The position numbers were made by a program, and so were the translations under genes. The notes beneath the pieces were generated by a model. That model was given only the letters and a program-made list of their open reading frames with translations, did not search any database and was not told the DNA's origin. A DNA stretch of 27,424 bases from Nannochloropsis salina CCMP1776. Taxonomy: Eukaryota; Sar; Eustigmatophyceae; Eustigmatales; Monodopsidaceae. Location of the stretch: positions 61,887 through 89,310 of the forward strand of contig SDOX01000140.1 of NCBI GenBank assembly GCA_004565275.1. The letters run 5' to 3'. Positions 1 through 10,627 of the stretch are shown here, in pieces (the stretch's first letter is position 1; each line of letters starts with the position of its first letter).

Positions 1-24
1 CCTCCCTCCCTCCCCCTCCCACAC

Positions 25-522
25 CTTGGGATGCCCCTCCAAGAGACTGTGCACGGCTCGGTCTACAACCTCGGGGGGCCGGAGGTCCACCCCCAGTTCC
101 TTCAGGATCTCGTCCGCGGACACCTATGGAGGAAAATGGCGGTGGAGAGAGGCAAAGAAAAAAGGGAGAGTTAGGGTTAGGGTTAGGGTTAGGGTTAGGG
201 TTAGGGTTCCAGGAAATGATGGGGATCCGCCTTGTCACGAGGGGGATGGGAGTCGATGCATATCTGTTATACATAAATCAGATACACATGTGAGGCACCA
301 GGAACATGGGAGCATGCCGAGTCATGGCGCTATGCCCATACAGGACATATGCTGGGATGGAAATACCACCTATGTTCTCCCCCCCCCTGCCATCTCGGTC
401 TATCGCACCGGTCTATGCCCCGGGATCTGCTGGAGGAGGGTCACCACGTCGAAGAGCTTGTCCGTGTCGGGGCGGTTCCGGCGAGGGTCAGCCCTGCGGA
501 GGATGGCGAAAGTGTAGCACAT
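25..522 (-). CDS. Winged-helix protein resembling TFIIE beta (5' exons only, runs off left edge)
   Basis: Two exons read leftward. Exon 1 is 522-409, from an ATG that follows an in-frame stop, and ends in CCG before a GTGCGA donor. Exon 2 is 123-25, entered through a CCATAG acceptor and left by a GTGTGG donor; the gene continues outside the window. Both junctions are phase 0 and the 71 residues join without a stop. The segment DKLFDVVTLLQQIPG, then VSADEILKELG, then EVVDRAVHSLLEGHPK has the helix-helix-helix pattern of the TFIIE beta winged helix, whose relatives read roughly 'lt..EIL.E......k..lv.eaL..NPKI'. TFIIE beta helps recruit TFIIH and open promoters in RNA polymerase II initiation. 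The match is from memory and short, so another winged-helix protein is possible. A further open stretch in the same frame upstream (about 526-627) is cut off by the stop and was not included. Confidence 0.5.
171..208 (+). repeat. Interstitial telomere-type array (TTAGGG)6
   Basis: Six perfect TTAGGG units plus TT, with no degenerate flanks. It lies inside the intron (124-408) of the TFIIE-beta-like gene, so the transcript of that gene would carry CCCTAA units. TTAGGG is the telomere repeat of many stramenopiles and other eukaryotes. The flanks are ordinary intron and exon, so this is not a chromosome end. Confidence 0.95.
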
Positions 523-1921
523 GAGGTGCGATCAAAGAAAGGGCTCGTGCACATGAGCGGCCAGGAGGATGGAAGAGGTGGTTTCGAAGTAGACCCTAGA
601 GCCCTCCGAGAAAGTCAGGTCCGTAGCATCGCTTCGCGACTTTTGCACCGCATTCCTGCCTCTTTCCTCCATTCCATCCGATTATCTGTTTTCTTCCCTT
701 TCTGCTCGTGTACCTTGCCGCTAAAATATCAGCTGCTGTCCTGCGAGGTATTGAGGGAGCCAGGACCTGCTGCTGCGGCCCTGAGGCTCTCTCCCCTCCT
801 GCAACTCCATCTCCCACACCTCCCCTGCCTGGCCCTTTTTCCTCAACTTGAGATAGAAATTGAAAGCCATACGAAACTTTTTGATTCGGGTCGACCATGA
901 GGCCTACGTGGGGACGGGGCTTGGAAAAGAAAAATGGAGAGGAAGGAAGTCGAACAGGAAAGATGTCAGGGCTACCAGGGGAACTTTGGGAAGGGACGGC
1001 GTCAATGATATAAAGGAGCCTTCCATCGGATGCGAGATTCACATTGTTTACGTTGCCACGTGATATGCGAAAAATCTCATGTTATTGTGAGGGTCTCGCG
1101 ACTTGGAAGATGGTCTCGGTTAACCTCCTCCCCCCTTCAACCCCTATGTATAAGCTCGCAAGAAATGTTCAATAAATTGCTAGGATGTCCTGGCACAGTG
1201 AATGTAAATCATGATGATTTTGAACAATCATAATGCGAATCGGTATTTGAAGCCTGTGTTTTGGATTGTCATAAGGCAAAGTAGCACGGCCGAACAACGA
1301 GTAGAGAGGTACTGAACATAAAACGCATAAAACGAAAAGGATGGAAAGGATTCGGCTCATCATGACTTTTCTTTCGAAGTTAAGTACTCTAACACTGCGT
1401 CGTTTCCCATTCACTTCAATAGAGTCCGTCTCCTTTCTTCGTACGCCGCCGCTATTTTTGCGTCCCCGTCCACTCATCCCCTCGGCCTACTTCGTGTTAC
1501 TCAACGGTCCTTACTTTTCTTTTAAAAACCAACTTTTGCTGAACCAAAGCCTTTCAGTTATAGGATCTCCATTCCACCATCCCGGTTTCTAGCTTTTCCC
1601 GCTGCCCTCTCTTCTCTCCTCCTCCGCTTCTTCTTGAGGCCGCGGTACTTCGCCATAAATCATGTGCTGGTTTGTGGGAGTCACAATACACGTATATGTA
1701 GTCAAATTCTCTCTCTTCTCCCCATCGCAGGCAGTCATTAACACACAACACCGACAAAGGATGTAAGACTTCTCACATAAACCCGATCAAAGGTCTCTCT
1801 CGACACGTTTTCCTCCATTCGATTATTCCTCCACCCCCAGGGCGGAACCATAGGCATGAATTATCCTTTTTGTACAGTTAGGTGCCTGAACAGTCGGCGG
1901 TATCTTCAGGTACGCGCGCGC
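523..1921. other. Intergenic, no gene supported
   Basis: This lies between the 5' end of the TFIIE-beta-like gene and the 3' end of the Trp/Asn-rich gene. Minus-strand open stretches at 596-1042 (148 codons) and 1169-1477 (102 codons, with a hydrophobic run) have no recognisable similarity or splice partners. The right part probably holds the 3' UTR of the neighbouring minus-strand gene. Confidence 0.5.
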
Positions 1922-4644
1922 TTAGACCCAGTTCCAACGGTTGACGTTGTTCCACTGACAGAAAGGAGGGGAGGGGGAATCGAGGGAGAGAATGTGAGAA
2001 GGCAAGGTCTGGGGGAGGAGCTTCTCGGAGGCACTGGCGAATGCAACAAGGGAAGTGTGTTTCATGAGGGATACACGGGGACAAGACGCACACGATGACG
2101 CGGGGACGTGATGGAAAAGGGAAGAAAGGACAAGGGAGGGGCCGAATGTGAACGTGGGGCTTACCTGGTTCCATCCGCCGTTGTTCCAGCCGTTGTTCCA
2201 CTGCAAAAGGAAAGAAAGGGGAAGAGGGAGTTGACGGTTAGTGCCAGTAGAGATCGAGACAGCGGCTTGCGGAGGTCAATTCAACCACGGAGATACGATC
2301 AGAAACGGAAAGGCAGGGTTGGATGCATATATATGTGTGTGGCGGCTCGAGCTAGACAAGTATTGGGAGCGATTCGTGTCTGACGATTTTTGCGGTCATA
2401 TTGAGGGAGATAGAAATGACAGCATCATAAGAAAGCGGGCTCTGTGATCGCGGGCCTAGTCACCTGGCCCTGTCCGTTCTTATTCCACTGGAGTGGAGAA
2501 TGGAGAGGTCGGGGGGGAGGACGGGGGGGAGGACATGATAGTAAAGGGGTGTATGGGGTAATAGGGGGATGTGGATCAAGATGGATGTGATCGGGGTGAG
2601 CAAGACGAGGTCGAGTGGTGTGCTCCGTGGACTAACCTGATTGTTGTTCCACTGGGGGCAGGAGGGATCATGGTATGGAAGGGAAAGGGGGGTGCACGCG
2701 ATGAGGGTGATAGCAGTCAGGAAGACAGTGGGTGAGAGTCACGCAGGGGGCGGGATAGATTTGATGAATCCGAGTAAAGGATATGGCAGGTGGGGGAAGG
2801 GAAGTGAGGGGTCACGGGGGTACAAGCTTAAAGGACGAGGAGGATAGTAAGAGTGGAGGGGGTGGTGCGGGAGCAAGAGGAGGGGAGGGAGGGCGAGCCG
2901 GAGGGGGGGGGGGACCATGACAAGCAGAGGAGAGAGGGGAGGACGAAAAAAGGGACTAGTAAATCGACCTCTCTAAACCACTCACGTTGTTGCCCCAGCC
3001 GTTGTTCCAGCCGCCGTTGTTCCAACCGTTGTTCATGCCGTTGTTCCAGTTCTGAGGGATACAAAAAATCAGATCAGAAGAAGCGCCCATGCAAGAAGGA
3101 CCACTAGACAACCATTTCTCGATGCATGCTTTCGCGCTACTCACGTTGTTGCCCCAGCCGTTGTTCCAGCCGTTGTTCCACTGCTAGGGTACGGGAAGGG
3201 GGAGGAAAAGGGTTAGTCCGAAGGAACAGTATAGAGAACCCTGTCGAGGAGACCAGGCGGCACATCTGGGGGAGGACGATACTTCTCCCACAGGAAAAGG
3301 AGGGAATGAGGGGAGGAGACATGGGTGCTTACGTTGTTGTTCCAGCCGTTGTTCCAGCCGTTGTTCCACTGGGAGGGGGGAAGCGTAGGAGGGAGTATGA
3401 GTGCGGATCCTTGGAAAAAAGGGTCGAGGTTTCCTCCTTGGAAGGTCCGGGTAGGAAACCGCGCGTCCACTGGCTCTCCGTACGCCGGGAGTCAGGGTAC
3501 GGGGGCACTGAGGACCGCACGCAAGGGCAGGAGGGAAACGAAGCACAGGTCCCAAGAGGCCAAAAAAACAGAGAGAGCCTCGGCAAGCAGGGACGTGTGG
3601 CGGGGCCTTATGGCGAAGGAGTCCCATGCCCGCACGTCGGGTGTGAACAGACAGGTCCAGAGTGCTTGCGGGGGCACGAGATGCTCTGAATAAGAAGGGA
3701 CAACGCTCACCTGGTTGCCCCAGCCGTTGTTCCAGCCGTTGTTCCAGCCGCCGTACTTCTGGCCATACTTCCAGGCCCACTAAAAGGGAGGGAGGGAGGG
3801 AGGGAGGGTGGGATCAGTGGATGAGTGGAGATCCAAGTAATCCAGGAGGGAAACCAATGTGAGCTGTCTGTCACTGTCTGTCAATGAGTGCTGGTCTATG
3901 GAAATGAGACTTACCGGGTCGTTCCAGCCCCAGTTGTTGTACTTGTTCCACCACCAGAGCTGTGCGAGGGGAGAGAGAGAGGGCGGACGATGGGAGAAGG
4001 GAAGCGATAGTGCAGTGCGGGTGAGTTCAGGAGATAGTGCCAAGCAGAATGAGAGCAAGTAGGCCCTGATCCTGCGACAGAGAGGCACCCAAGAGGAAAA
4101 CTAGAACAGCCGGGAACGAAAAAACGCTGGTCGTACGCACCTTTCGATGGTTATCATCTCCCTCTGTGGGGGGGCCCTCCTCCATGTTCATGCCGTCCAT
4201 CGCCCCAGGCATGGGCATATCCTGTTCGCATGAAGAGCGGTAGTGTCGAGGTGAGCCCTGATCGTGTCACGACCGTCATCCCGGCTTCCCACGGAGGGTG
4301 CTCTTACCATGCGGAGGTTCGGTGTGTTGGCATCCGGAGCCGCCACCGCCGGCATGCTTGCCTCCGTCGCAGGTTCTTGTACCTTCTCGACTGTGGTCTC
4401 AGCCGACGCTTCTTGCGCCTGTGTGTGTCAGCGTATAGAAGATGAGATTCATGATGGGCGAAAGTACGTGATCGGGACCGGGCGAGATCTTTCCTGCCTG
4501 ATCAGTCTCCTGAACTCGATCCAGCCCAACCAAAAGAATAAAACTTACCCTGCGAAGGTTGGGAGTGTTCATAGTGTCGCCATGGACCAAGGCTAATGCG
4601 CCAAGGAGCAGGTAGAAGGTGCAGGTGGTGGCGTGAAATCGCAT
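1922..4644 (-). CDS. Secreted Trp/Asn/Gly-repeat protein encoded by 12 phase-0 exons, several of them micro-exons
   Basis: Exons, in order of translation: 4644-4549, 4418-4308, 4221-4141, 3959-3915, 3779-3711, 3368-3333, 3180-3145, 3051-2986, 2651-2637, 2487-2464, 2200-2165, 1954-1922 (stop TAA). All introns are GT-AG, 86-342 nt long, and every junction is phase 0. The sum is 648 nt, or 215 residues. Residues 1-22 form a signal peptide with core FYLLLGALALVHG. Exon 1 ends in NTPNLRR and exon 2 ends in NTPNLRM, so a small module is repeated. Exons 2-3 are Glu/Ala/Pro/Met-rich. Exons 4-12 (119 residues) hold 28 Trp and 47 Asn in units such as WNNGWNNGWGNN, and seven of these nine exons start with a TGG codon directly after CAG. 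One exon is only 15 nt (WNNNQ). Exon skipping would never break the frame. I know no matching family. A wall, matrix or adhesive protein is an inference. Confidence 0.85.
2637..2651 (-). other. 15-nt micro-exon (WNNNQ) of the Trp/Asn-rich gene
   Basis: On the minus strand TGG AAC AAC AAT CAG sits between a pyrimidine-bearing CCCCCAG acceptor and a GTTAGT donor. It keeps phase 0 with the exons on both sides. Its coding content matches the repeat of its neighbours, which is the main support for such a small exon. Confidence 0.75.
3784..3808 (+). repeat. (GGGA)n tract before the acceptor of exon 5 of the Trp/Asn-rich gene
   Basis: A short GGGA run on the plus strand. In the sense of the minus-strand gene it is a CCCT polypyrimidine tract ending in TTTTAG at the exon 3779-3711 acceptor. 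It is the only clear tract of this kind in that gene. Confidence 0.85.
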
Positions 4645-7451
4645 ATCTTTGGAAGGTGCTGTTCTATGTTTGCGATAAGTGTGATGTGTGATCAATGGGC
4701 AGAGACATGAAGCTAAACATGATCTAGTGTTATAAGTCATGAGTACAGTGCTGCCATTGAAGGCTCAACTTATTGCATTGTTATACCCGCGGAAACAAGT
4801 GAAGTGATGCAGGAGGAAAGGAGATTGAAGTGACGACGAAGTAGAACACAGGGAAAGTCATTGAATGAAGACAATCACGACACTGTCAACGAGCTGCGGC
4901 GGCTGTAGGACGGTACGTCGGCAACAGCCGCCAGATGGGCCTGGCAGTCACACCACTTTCACACACTTCCGCTCCATGCCAAATGAAATGAATGAACATG
5001 ATCGATCATAGCAAGCTGTCTCGAGGTCATGCAGCTACCAAAGTTGCTCAAAATTGGGTATTGCAATTGCAGGAGGTTGATGACACCACGTGCGATATCT
5101 TTCAGTATAGTATCTTTAGGTACCAGTGTCCCGAAATATTGAAAATCAACCCGGGGAAAAAACAATCAACTGGTTCACACGTCAAGTCTATGACATATTA
5201 GAAGGTTGGACGTGTCGGTATGACTTTAGGTTTGGACATGACCAGATGGACCATGTGATTCTGAAATGCCAGTGGGTTCAGGAGGGGGTACGTGGCAGAG
5301 CCGTGGCGTTAATAAGAAAAGCGCCAAAACTTGTGTAACAGCCACATTGGGAAAAGTTCTCCCGTTTCCTATGGCACAGCCCTGGCTGTTTTTCTTTTTG
5401 AAAAAATTCGTTGTCAGTGTGGAATGTGTGACAATGCGTTGTGCAATTTCATTTCTGCGTGTGCGTGGAATTTTTAGCTGTTCTCTCGCTTTGTTCTATC
5501 ACGTTTACAGTGGCGACATAAAATGTGGATTAAAAATCACGTTTCCTTGCATTAAGTGACCATGATTCTGAATTATTAGAGCTAAAATCAACTGATGTAT
5601 ATGGCACAATAGGACCACTGAGTAAGTCGTGTACATCTCAAGCTTCCCAAAACGCTTAGGCACGATAATTTGGGAGGAAAAGAAGACCAAAAAATGTCAT
5701 AATAAGACTCTGAATGCAGCACTTCAAGGAATAATTTTGCGTCTAAATTATGCCACCTACGCTAGTCATCAAGCGTGAAGTGCAATGGCAGCCTAAACTT
5801 TATGGAGCTTTTTTTTTCATATCTAGATATCCCTCCGATGCGCATTTACGGTTTCTTTCCTTATAGACTCTCATGCTCATATTTTGATGAAAGCGATAAC
5901 AAACGAAAAGTAAATCGTTTTTTTCCTGAAAATCATGCTGACAGTGCTGGTCTATTACTTTGGAGCACGATTTATCTCAATTCTCTATTCTGTGGTACAT
6001 GACTGGTGTGCTTCAAAGCTCAAGAACGAAATCTCAAGCTGGCACTCAAGGAGGTGTATTTCATAGACTGTAGCCATGAGAACAAGTGGGGCTAAGTAAA
6101 ATATCGAGCGTCTGAGTCTCGCACCTGCTGCTTCGACTTGTTCGCCCCGTGCCTCTGTGCCTAGCGTCCCGACCGTCTCAAGTATCTTCTTAGGTGTGAA
6201 GGACTAGTAACTGGCCTAAATTGACATGCAATTTAAATCCTGTACCTACTACTATGTGGAAATCCCTAAAATCTCACACAGAATCCAACAACAAGGGGTA
6301 GTTCCAAAAAACTTGCGACTGACGTCGCCGAGCGGAGGGGGGAGTCTCATGTCTTGCTTTATAAATATGATATTTTGATAAAATAATTATTTATACACTC
6401 CTAAGCATGCTGCCATGCTTACTATAGTACATACAAAAGAGGGCTTCGGTATTCTTTGCGACAGAAGGAATTGTCAACCAACGCTAATTGATAAAATAGT
6501 CGATGGCAGACTGTGCTCATCCCCCCTGCATTACCCTGCGTCTAGCGTTATTTATTATTATTCTCTTTCCTACGGCGGGCGCGCATTAATTCACGCATAA
6601 TAGATTCTTCATGCTTTGCTGCGACCCAGGTGGCATCCCAAACAGGCTTGATTGTGTGAACAGGCACTTTCTGTCAGAAAAGCGAAAACGATGTTCCTCT
6701 AGAGGAATCAACGGGAGGAGTGCGGCTTGTGTCAAAAGGTACTGAGTGTCGTAGAAGTTTAATTAGAATTTTTCGAGAGGATCAGTAAAAGAAGGGCCGG
6801 CTCACGTTAAGAGGCACTGCCGGTCATAGGGGCTACAAATATACACTTAAAAGAGGAGTCAATGGACAGAGCGCCGCTGTGCCCACTGCGCGAAAGGCGA
6901 TGGGCCATCGGGCGGAAGGGGAGGACATCTCGTTATCCTCGTTCACAACTATGAGAGAAGTCAGTCGCAGTCACAATTAGCTCTTTTGTCCTTCGAATTC
7001 AACTGCTTAGTTTATCCTCGACAAGACTCCCGTAGGTGATCTTTCTTGCCTCTGGGATCACGCTGCTGGTTTCGCTCTGAGGGATAATTAGGGGTTCCCA
7101 CAACACGTGCATCGCCAAGACGAACGTGGACGCCGCAGTGGATGTGACTTAAGGCCCTTTTTAAAACACTTTATCCCCGCCAAAGCCTACAGTCATGCGC
7201 ATTGTCCCTCTAATTAATCCCCACGAACAGGTTGGGCAGGGCTGAGGGGGCAGGGGAGGACGACGAGGAGCGAGAATATCACACTTGAGCACACACAGCC
7301 TTCAAGGTAAGTTCAGACATAGTTCGTAGTACTTGAGGCTCGCAGGCTAGACTCCCTCCGATGCAGAGGTGAGAGTCACACTCCTTTCTCCACACGACCG
7401 AGGCATTTTTTGACATATTTTGGGCCATCGATCTTGTGCTTTTAGGACTGA
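4645..7451. other. AT-richer divergent intergenic region, no gene supported
   Basis: This lies between two divergent starts: the Trp/Asn-rich gene reads left from 4644 and the kinase reads right from 7452. It is visibly richer in A and T than the genes around it and has no GGGA/CCCT tracts. Open stretches here are all below 100 codons. The one at 5126-5338 carries DHVILKCQW, which faintly recalls the Cys/His end of LINE reverse transcriptases, but is too weak to call. Both promoters must lie here. Confidence 0.55.
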
Positions 7452-10400
7452 ATGGCATTTCTTCAGCGTCGATTGCAGTGGAGGGGACTCCTCGTGCTGT
7501 CAGCGGTCATAAATGCCTTGTGCTACGTGCGGCTTCCGTTGCCGCTGCCTGGGTACCCTTGTCCCTTGGAATATATGAAGAATCCCCACAGAGGAGGCGA
7601 CGCGGGCGGCGCCGCATTTCCATCCCTGGGGGGGGGGTATGGGGGCATGAGCCAGAAGAGGAGTGGGCGGCATGGACACAGGGTGAGTGATGAGGGTGGT
7701 AGGGGAGGAAAGGCTGAGGAGTGGGGAAATAAAAACAAAAAGTTTTAGCGTGAGCAAGCAATAAGATAAACTACGCAGGGGATGCACAAGATTTAAGCAT
7801 CACAGTGGGACTTGTGACATTGGGTAGAACTTCCCTCGATTTCCACACGTCTCCTTGTTCGAATTCTGCAGGCATTAGCAAAGGCAATAGCCGGGGTTCA
7901 AAGCTCGGAAGTAGCGAAGGTCCTGGTCGAAGAAGCGGAAGATCCGCATTCCATTGCGGCGGTCAAGCGTTACGTGCTGCGCTATGTGGACGAGAAACGT
8001 CGCCCCCACCGGCGCAAAGAAGGAGGGAAGGAGGAGGCGGAGGAGGAGGAAGGACGGTGTGAGTTGACACGCGTGCTTGGAAAGGAGGGCGAACTGGGTA
8101 TACAGTGGATGCCGGGGGGTAGCACTAATTACAAGTGAGGAGGGAGGGCGGAAAGGGAGGAGGGAGGGAGGGAGGGAGGGAGGGAGGGACTGGAGGGAGG
8201 GAGGGAAAGAGGACGAGGAAAAGGTGGTGTTTCTTCGACCGACGCAAGGCGCCACAGTGTACACACGACCTAGCCTTGACGTGGTCCATTCATCCTGCAC
8301 TCCCTATCTCCCTCCCTCCCTCCCTCCCTCCCTCCCAGCTTCCGCGTCTACAACACGCGCTTGGGGTCGGCCAGGCACTCCGTCTTTGTCAAGCACGCCA
8401 AGGATTTCGTACGAGGCTTCTCCGAGACCGCCGCCCTAAGCAGGGAGCGGGTTTGGTACGAGGCCGAGGGGATCAAGGAGCTCACCAAGGTGCCTCCCTC
8501 CCTCCCTTCCTCCCTCCCTCCCTCCCTCCCGCCCTGTCTGTCTGTCGCCCTCCTTCTTTCGCCCTTTTCCTCTTGATGGCCCCTCGCAGCCAGGTCGTGG
8601 TACTCCCATTTCCGTGATTTCTGTTCGCAGGCTTCAAACCCTCCTCCCTCGGCCCCACTCTCCCTCCTTCCCTTCCTCAGTACCTCCCCAACGGCCTTCC
8701 CCGAGTCTACTTGCTCGAGCCAGAGGAGGGACTCTTGGTGTGCGAGTGGCTTGAGGTAAGGCAGGGAGGGAGGGAGAACGAGAGAGAGGGGCGGAGGGAA
8801 TGGAGGACGCTCGATGAAAAGGGAGGAGCTACAATGTCGAAAGGTGGATGACACTCGCCCGGCCCTTCTGCCCTCCCTCCCTCCCTCCCTCCCTCCCTCT
8901 CTCCCTCTCTCCCTCCCTCCAGGGGTACACCTCCCTGGCCGATTCTCTCGCCCGCGGGGAGGTTGTTTCTCGTACCATCGCCCCTTCCCTCGCTCGTATG
9001 ATCGCGCGATGTCACGCTGCCTCCTACCATCCCACTCCGGAGCCCTCCCCTTTCGAGGGTGAGAGGGAGGAACCGGGGGAGGGAGGGAGGGAGGGAGGGC
9101 AGGAAGGAGGGCCGGCGTCCGCACCACGGTCCAGCCGGCCCCATGTCCTAGGGCAGGGGGGCGAAAAGGACGCAGGGAGGAGTCTGGGAAGCGGCTGGGT
9201 ACCGCCAGCGGCACAGAGGCCGGGGCGCTTGTGGCAAGGGGAGCGTCCAGAGCGAGCCCCCCCGCGGGCGAGGCACGCAACCACCCACCCCAACCGCATG
9301 CACATCGATTTCTGGTCCCTATGCGTCTTCCCCCCCCTCCTCTCGGCCCTTCCCCCCGCCCTCCCTCCCTCCGTCCCGCCCGCCCTCCCTCCCTCCCTTA
9401 CCAAAGCTTACCTCGCCCCCCTCCTCGAAGCGCTGAATCGGGGCGGCGAACTCCATCAAGCCATCGCCCACCTGTGGGGTAGTTACCGGGACAGGAAACA
9501 GTGCCTTGTGCACGCAGACTTGCATTGCAAGAACCTGCTGGTGCGTCTCCGTCCGCGACCCTCCCTTCCCCTGCTTGCTTGGTTCCGAGACTCATCTTGC
9601 CCCCTGCTCTCCCTCCCTCCCTCCCTCCCTTTCCCCTTCCTCCAGGTCCGCTCCTCCCGCTCCCTTAAGGTGGTGGACTGCGAAAAATTCATGTCGGGCC
9701 CCGCAGGCTTGGACTTGGGTCAGCTGTCGGCCAACTACGTCTGGTACATCGCCACCTTTGCCGTCGGGGCGGACCGGTACGTCCTCTCTCCCTCCCTCTT
9801 TCCCTCCTTCCCTGCTTCATGTTCCTTCCTCCCTCCCTCCCTCAGCCGTGAGACGGTCACAACCATGGAGAAGGCGCTGCTGGCCATATGGACCACCTAC
9901 ACCAACGAATTTCGTCAGTCCTACAACAAGCGGATCAAGGAAGAAGCCCAGAGGGCCCCTCTTCCCTTTCTTTCCTCCCTCTTCAGGCGAAAAGGGAGGA
10001 CCGGCAGAGGGCGGGAAGAGAGGGAAGACGCAGAGAGGGCACTGCGCTCCATCCTCCTGGAGGCGCAAGGCTTCTTGGGCATGTGGCTCCTCTTTCTCAC
10101 GATCGCGTGCCCGGTGGAGATCATGGAGATATGGCCTCCGTCGGCTCGAGGTAGGGGGAGAGGGAGGGAGGGAGGGAGGGCGACGCACCTGTTGTCGTGG
10201 GACAGGGGTAGGAAGCGTCTTTGCTTTTCTTACGCTTCCTCTCTCCTCCATCCTCCCTCCTTTGTCCTCCACAGACACCTGCCAACGCGTGGACAAGGAC
10301 GCTTACATCCGAGCCGCGCACACCAACCTCGTGTGTGTCGCTGCTGCCCTCCTTGTCGACTACCTCCACGCCCTCCCCCCCTCCCTCCCTCCTTCCCTCC

Positions 10401-10627
10401 CACCTTCATCGGTCCCTGCTCCTCCGGCCAAGGACGCACAGCTTCTTCGCGCCATGGCCTTGGACTTGACGGAGGAGGGGGATGGGAAAGAGGGAGGGCG
10501 GGAGGGACCGAGGGAGATATCTTGGTCCTCCCTAATGGACGCGTACCCTTACCTGTCCCGAGAAGACCCGCGGCGTTTGATCGGGCTCATTCGAGAAGGA
10601 ATTCGCTATTCCCCCGCGAGCAGCTGA
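7452..10627 (+). CDS. Methylthioribose-kinase-like small-molecule kinase (APH/protein-kinase fold)
   Basis: Nine exons: 7452-7682, 7872-8134, 8339-8489, 8681-8755, 8923-9058, 9407-9540, 9646-9776, 9846-10150, 10275-10627 (stop TGA). The phases agree and total 1779 nt, 592 residues. An in-frame TGA at 7449 supports the ATG. The N-terminus has a hydrophobic run (GLLVLSAVINALCYV, about 12-26), perhaps a signal or organelle leader. GGSTNYNFRVYNT (about 160-172) corresponds to the DGNLNYVFRV nucleotide loop of MTR kinases, followed by SVFVKHAKDFVRG. HADLHCKN (321-328, Asp323) is the Brenner catalytic motif. VVDCEKFMSGPAGLDLG holds the D-x-E pair (341, 343) of MTR kinases. MTR kinase phosphorylates methylthioribose in methionine salvage, but the substrate here is inferred. 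The sequence is longer than the roughly 400-residue bacterial enzymes. The fifth intron (9059-9406) could hide an exon. The donor at 8490 (GTGCCT) is poor. Confidence 0.85.
8139..8336 (+). repeat. Complementary purine and pyrimidine arms in kinase intron 2
   Basis: The intron 8135-8338 starts with GGGA repeats (about 8139-8212) and ends with CCCT repeats (8301-8336) just before the CAG acceptor. In the transcript the two arms could base-pair across the intron. Confidence 0.85.
8762..8920 (+). repeat. Complementary purine and pyrimidine arms in kinase intron 4
   Basis: The intron 8756-8922 carries GGGA-type repeats after the GTAAGG donor (about 8762-8803). Its end carries a CCCT/CTCT tract (about 8868-8920) that doubles as the polypyrimidine tract. 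Confidence 0.85.
9061..9398 (+). repeat. Complementary purine and pyrimidine arms in kinase intron 5
   Basis: GGGA repeats occupy about 9061-9115 after the GTGAGA donor, and CCCT/CCCG repeats occupy about 9331-9398 before the CCAAAG acceptor. Intron 8 (10151-10274) has the same design on a smaller scale. Confidence 0.8.

Noticed and set aside
596-1042. A 148-codon minus-strand frame upstream of the TFIIE-beta-like gene
   Set aside because: No recognisable domain, and its composition looks non-coding.
5126-5338. A possible LINE reverse-transcriptase tail (DHVILKCQW context)
   Set aside because: Only one short motif, a missing zinc-knuckle Cys, and no other element parts nearby; chance similarity cannot be excluded.
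8348-9280. A 310-codon minus-strand frame rich in GREGGREGG
   Set aside because: It is produced by GGGA/CCCT intron repeats and the shadow of kinase exons; the plus-strand kinase explains the region.
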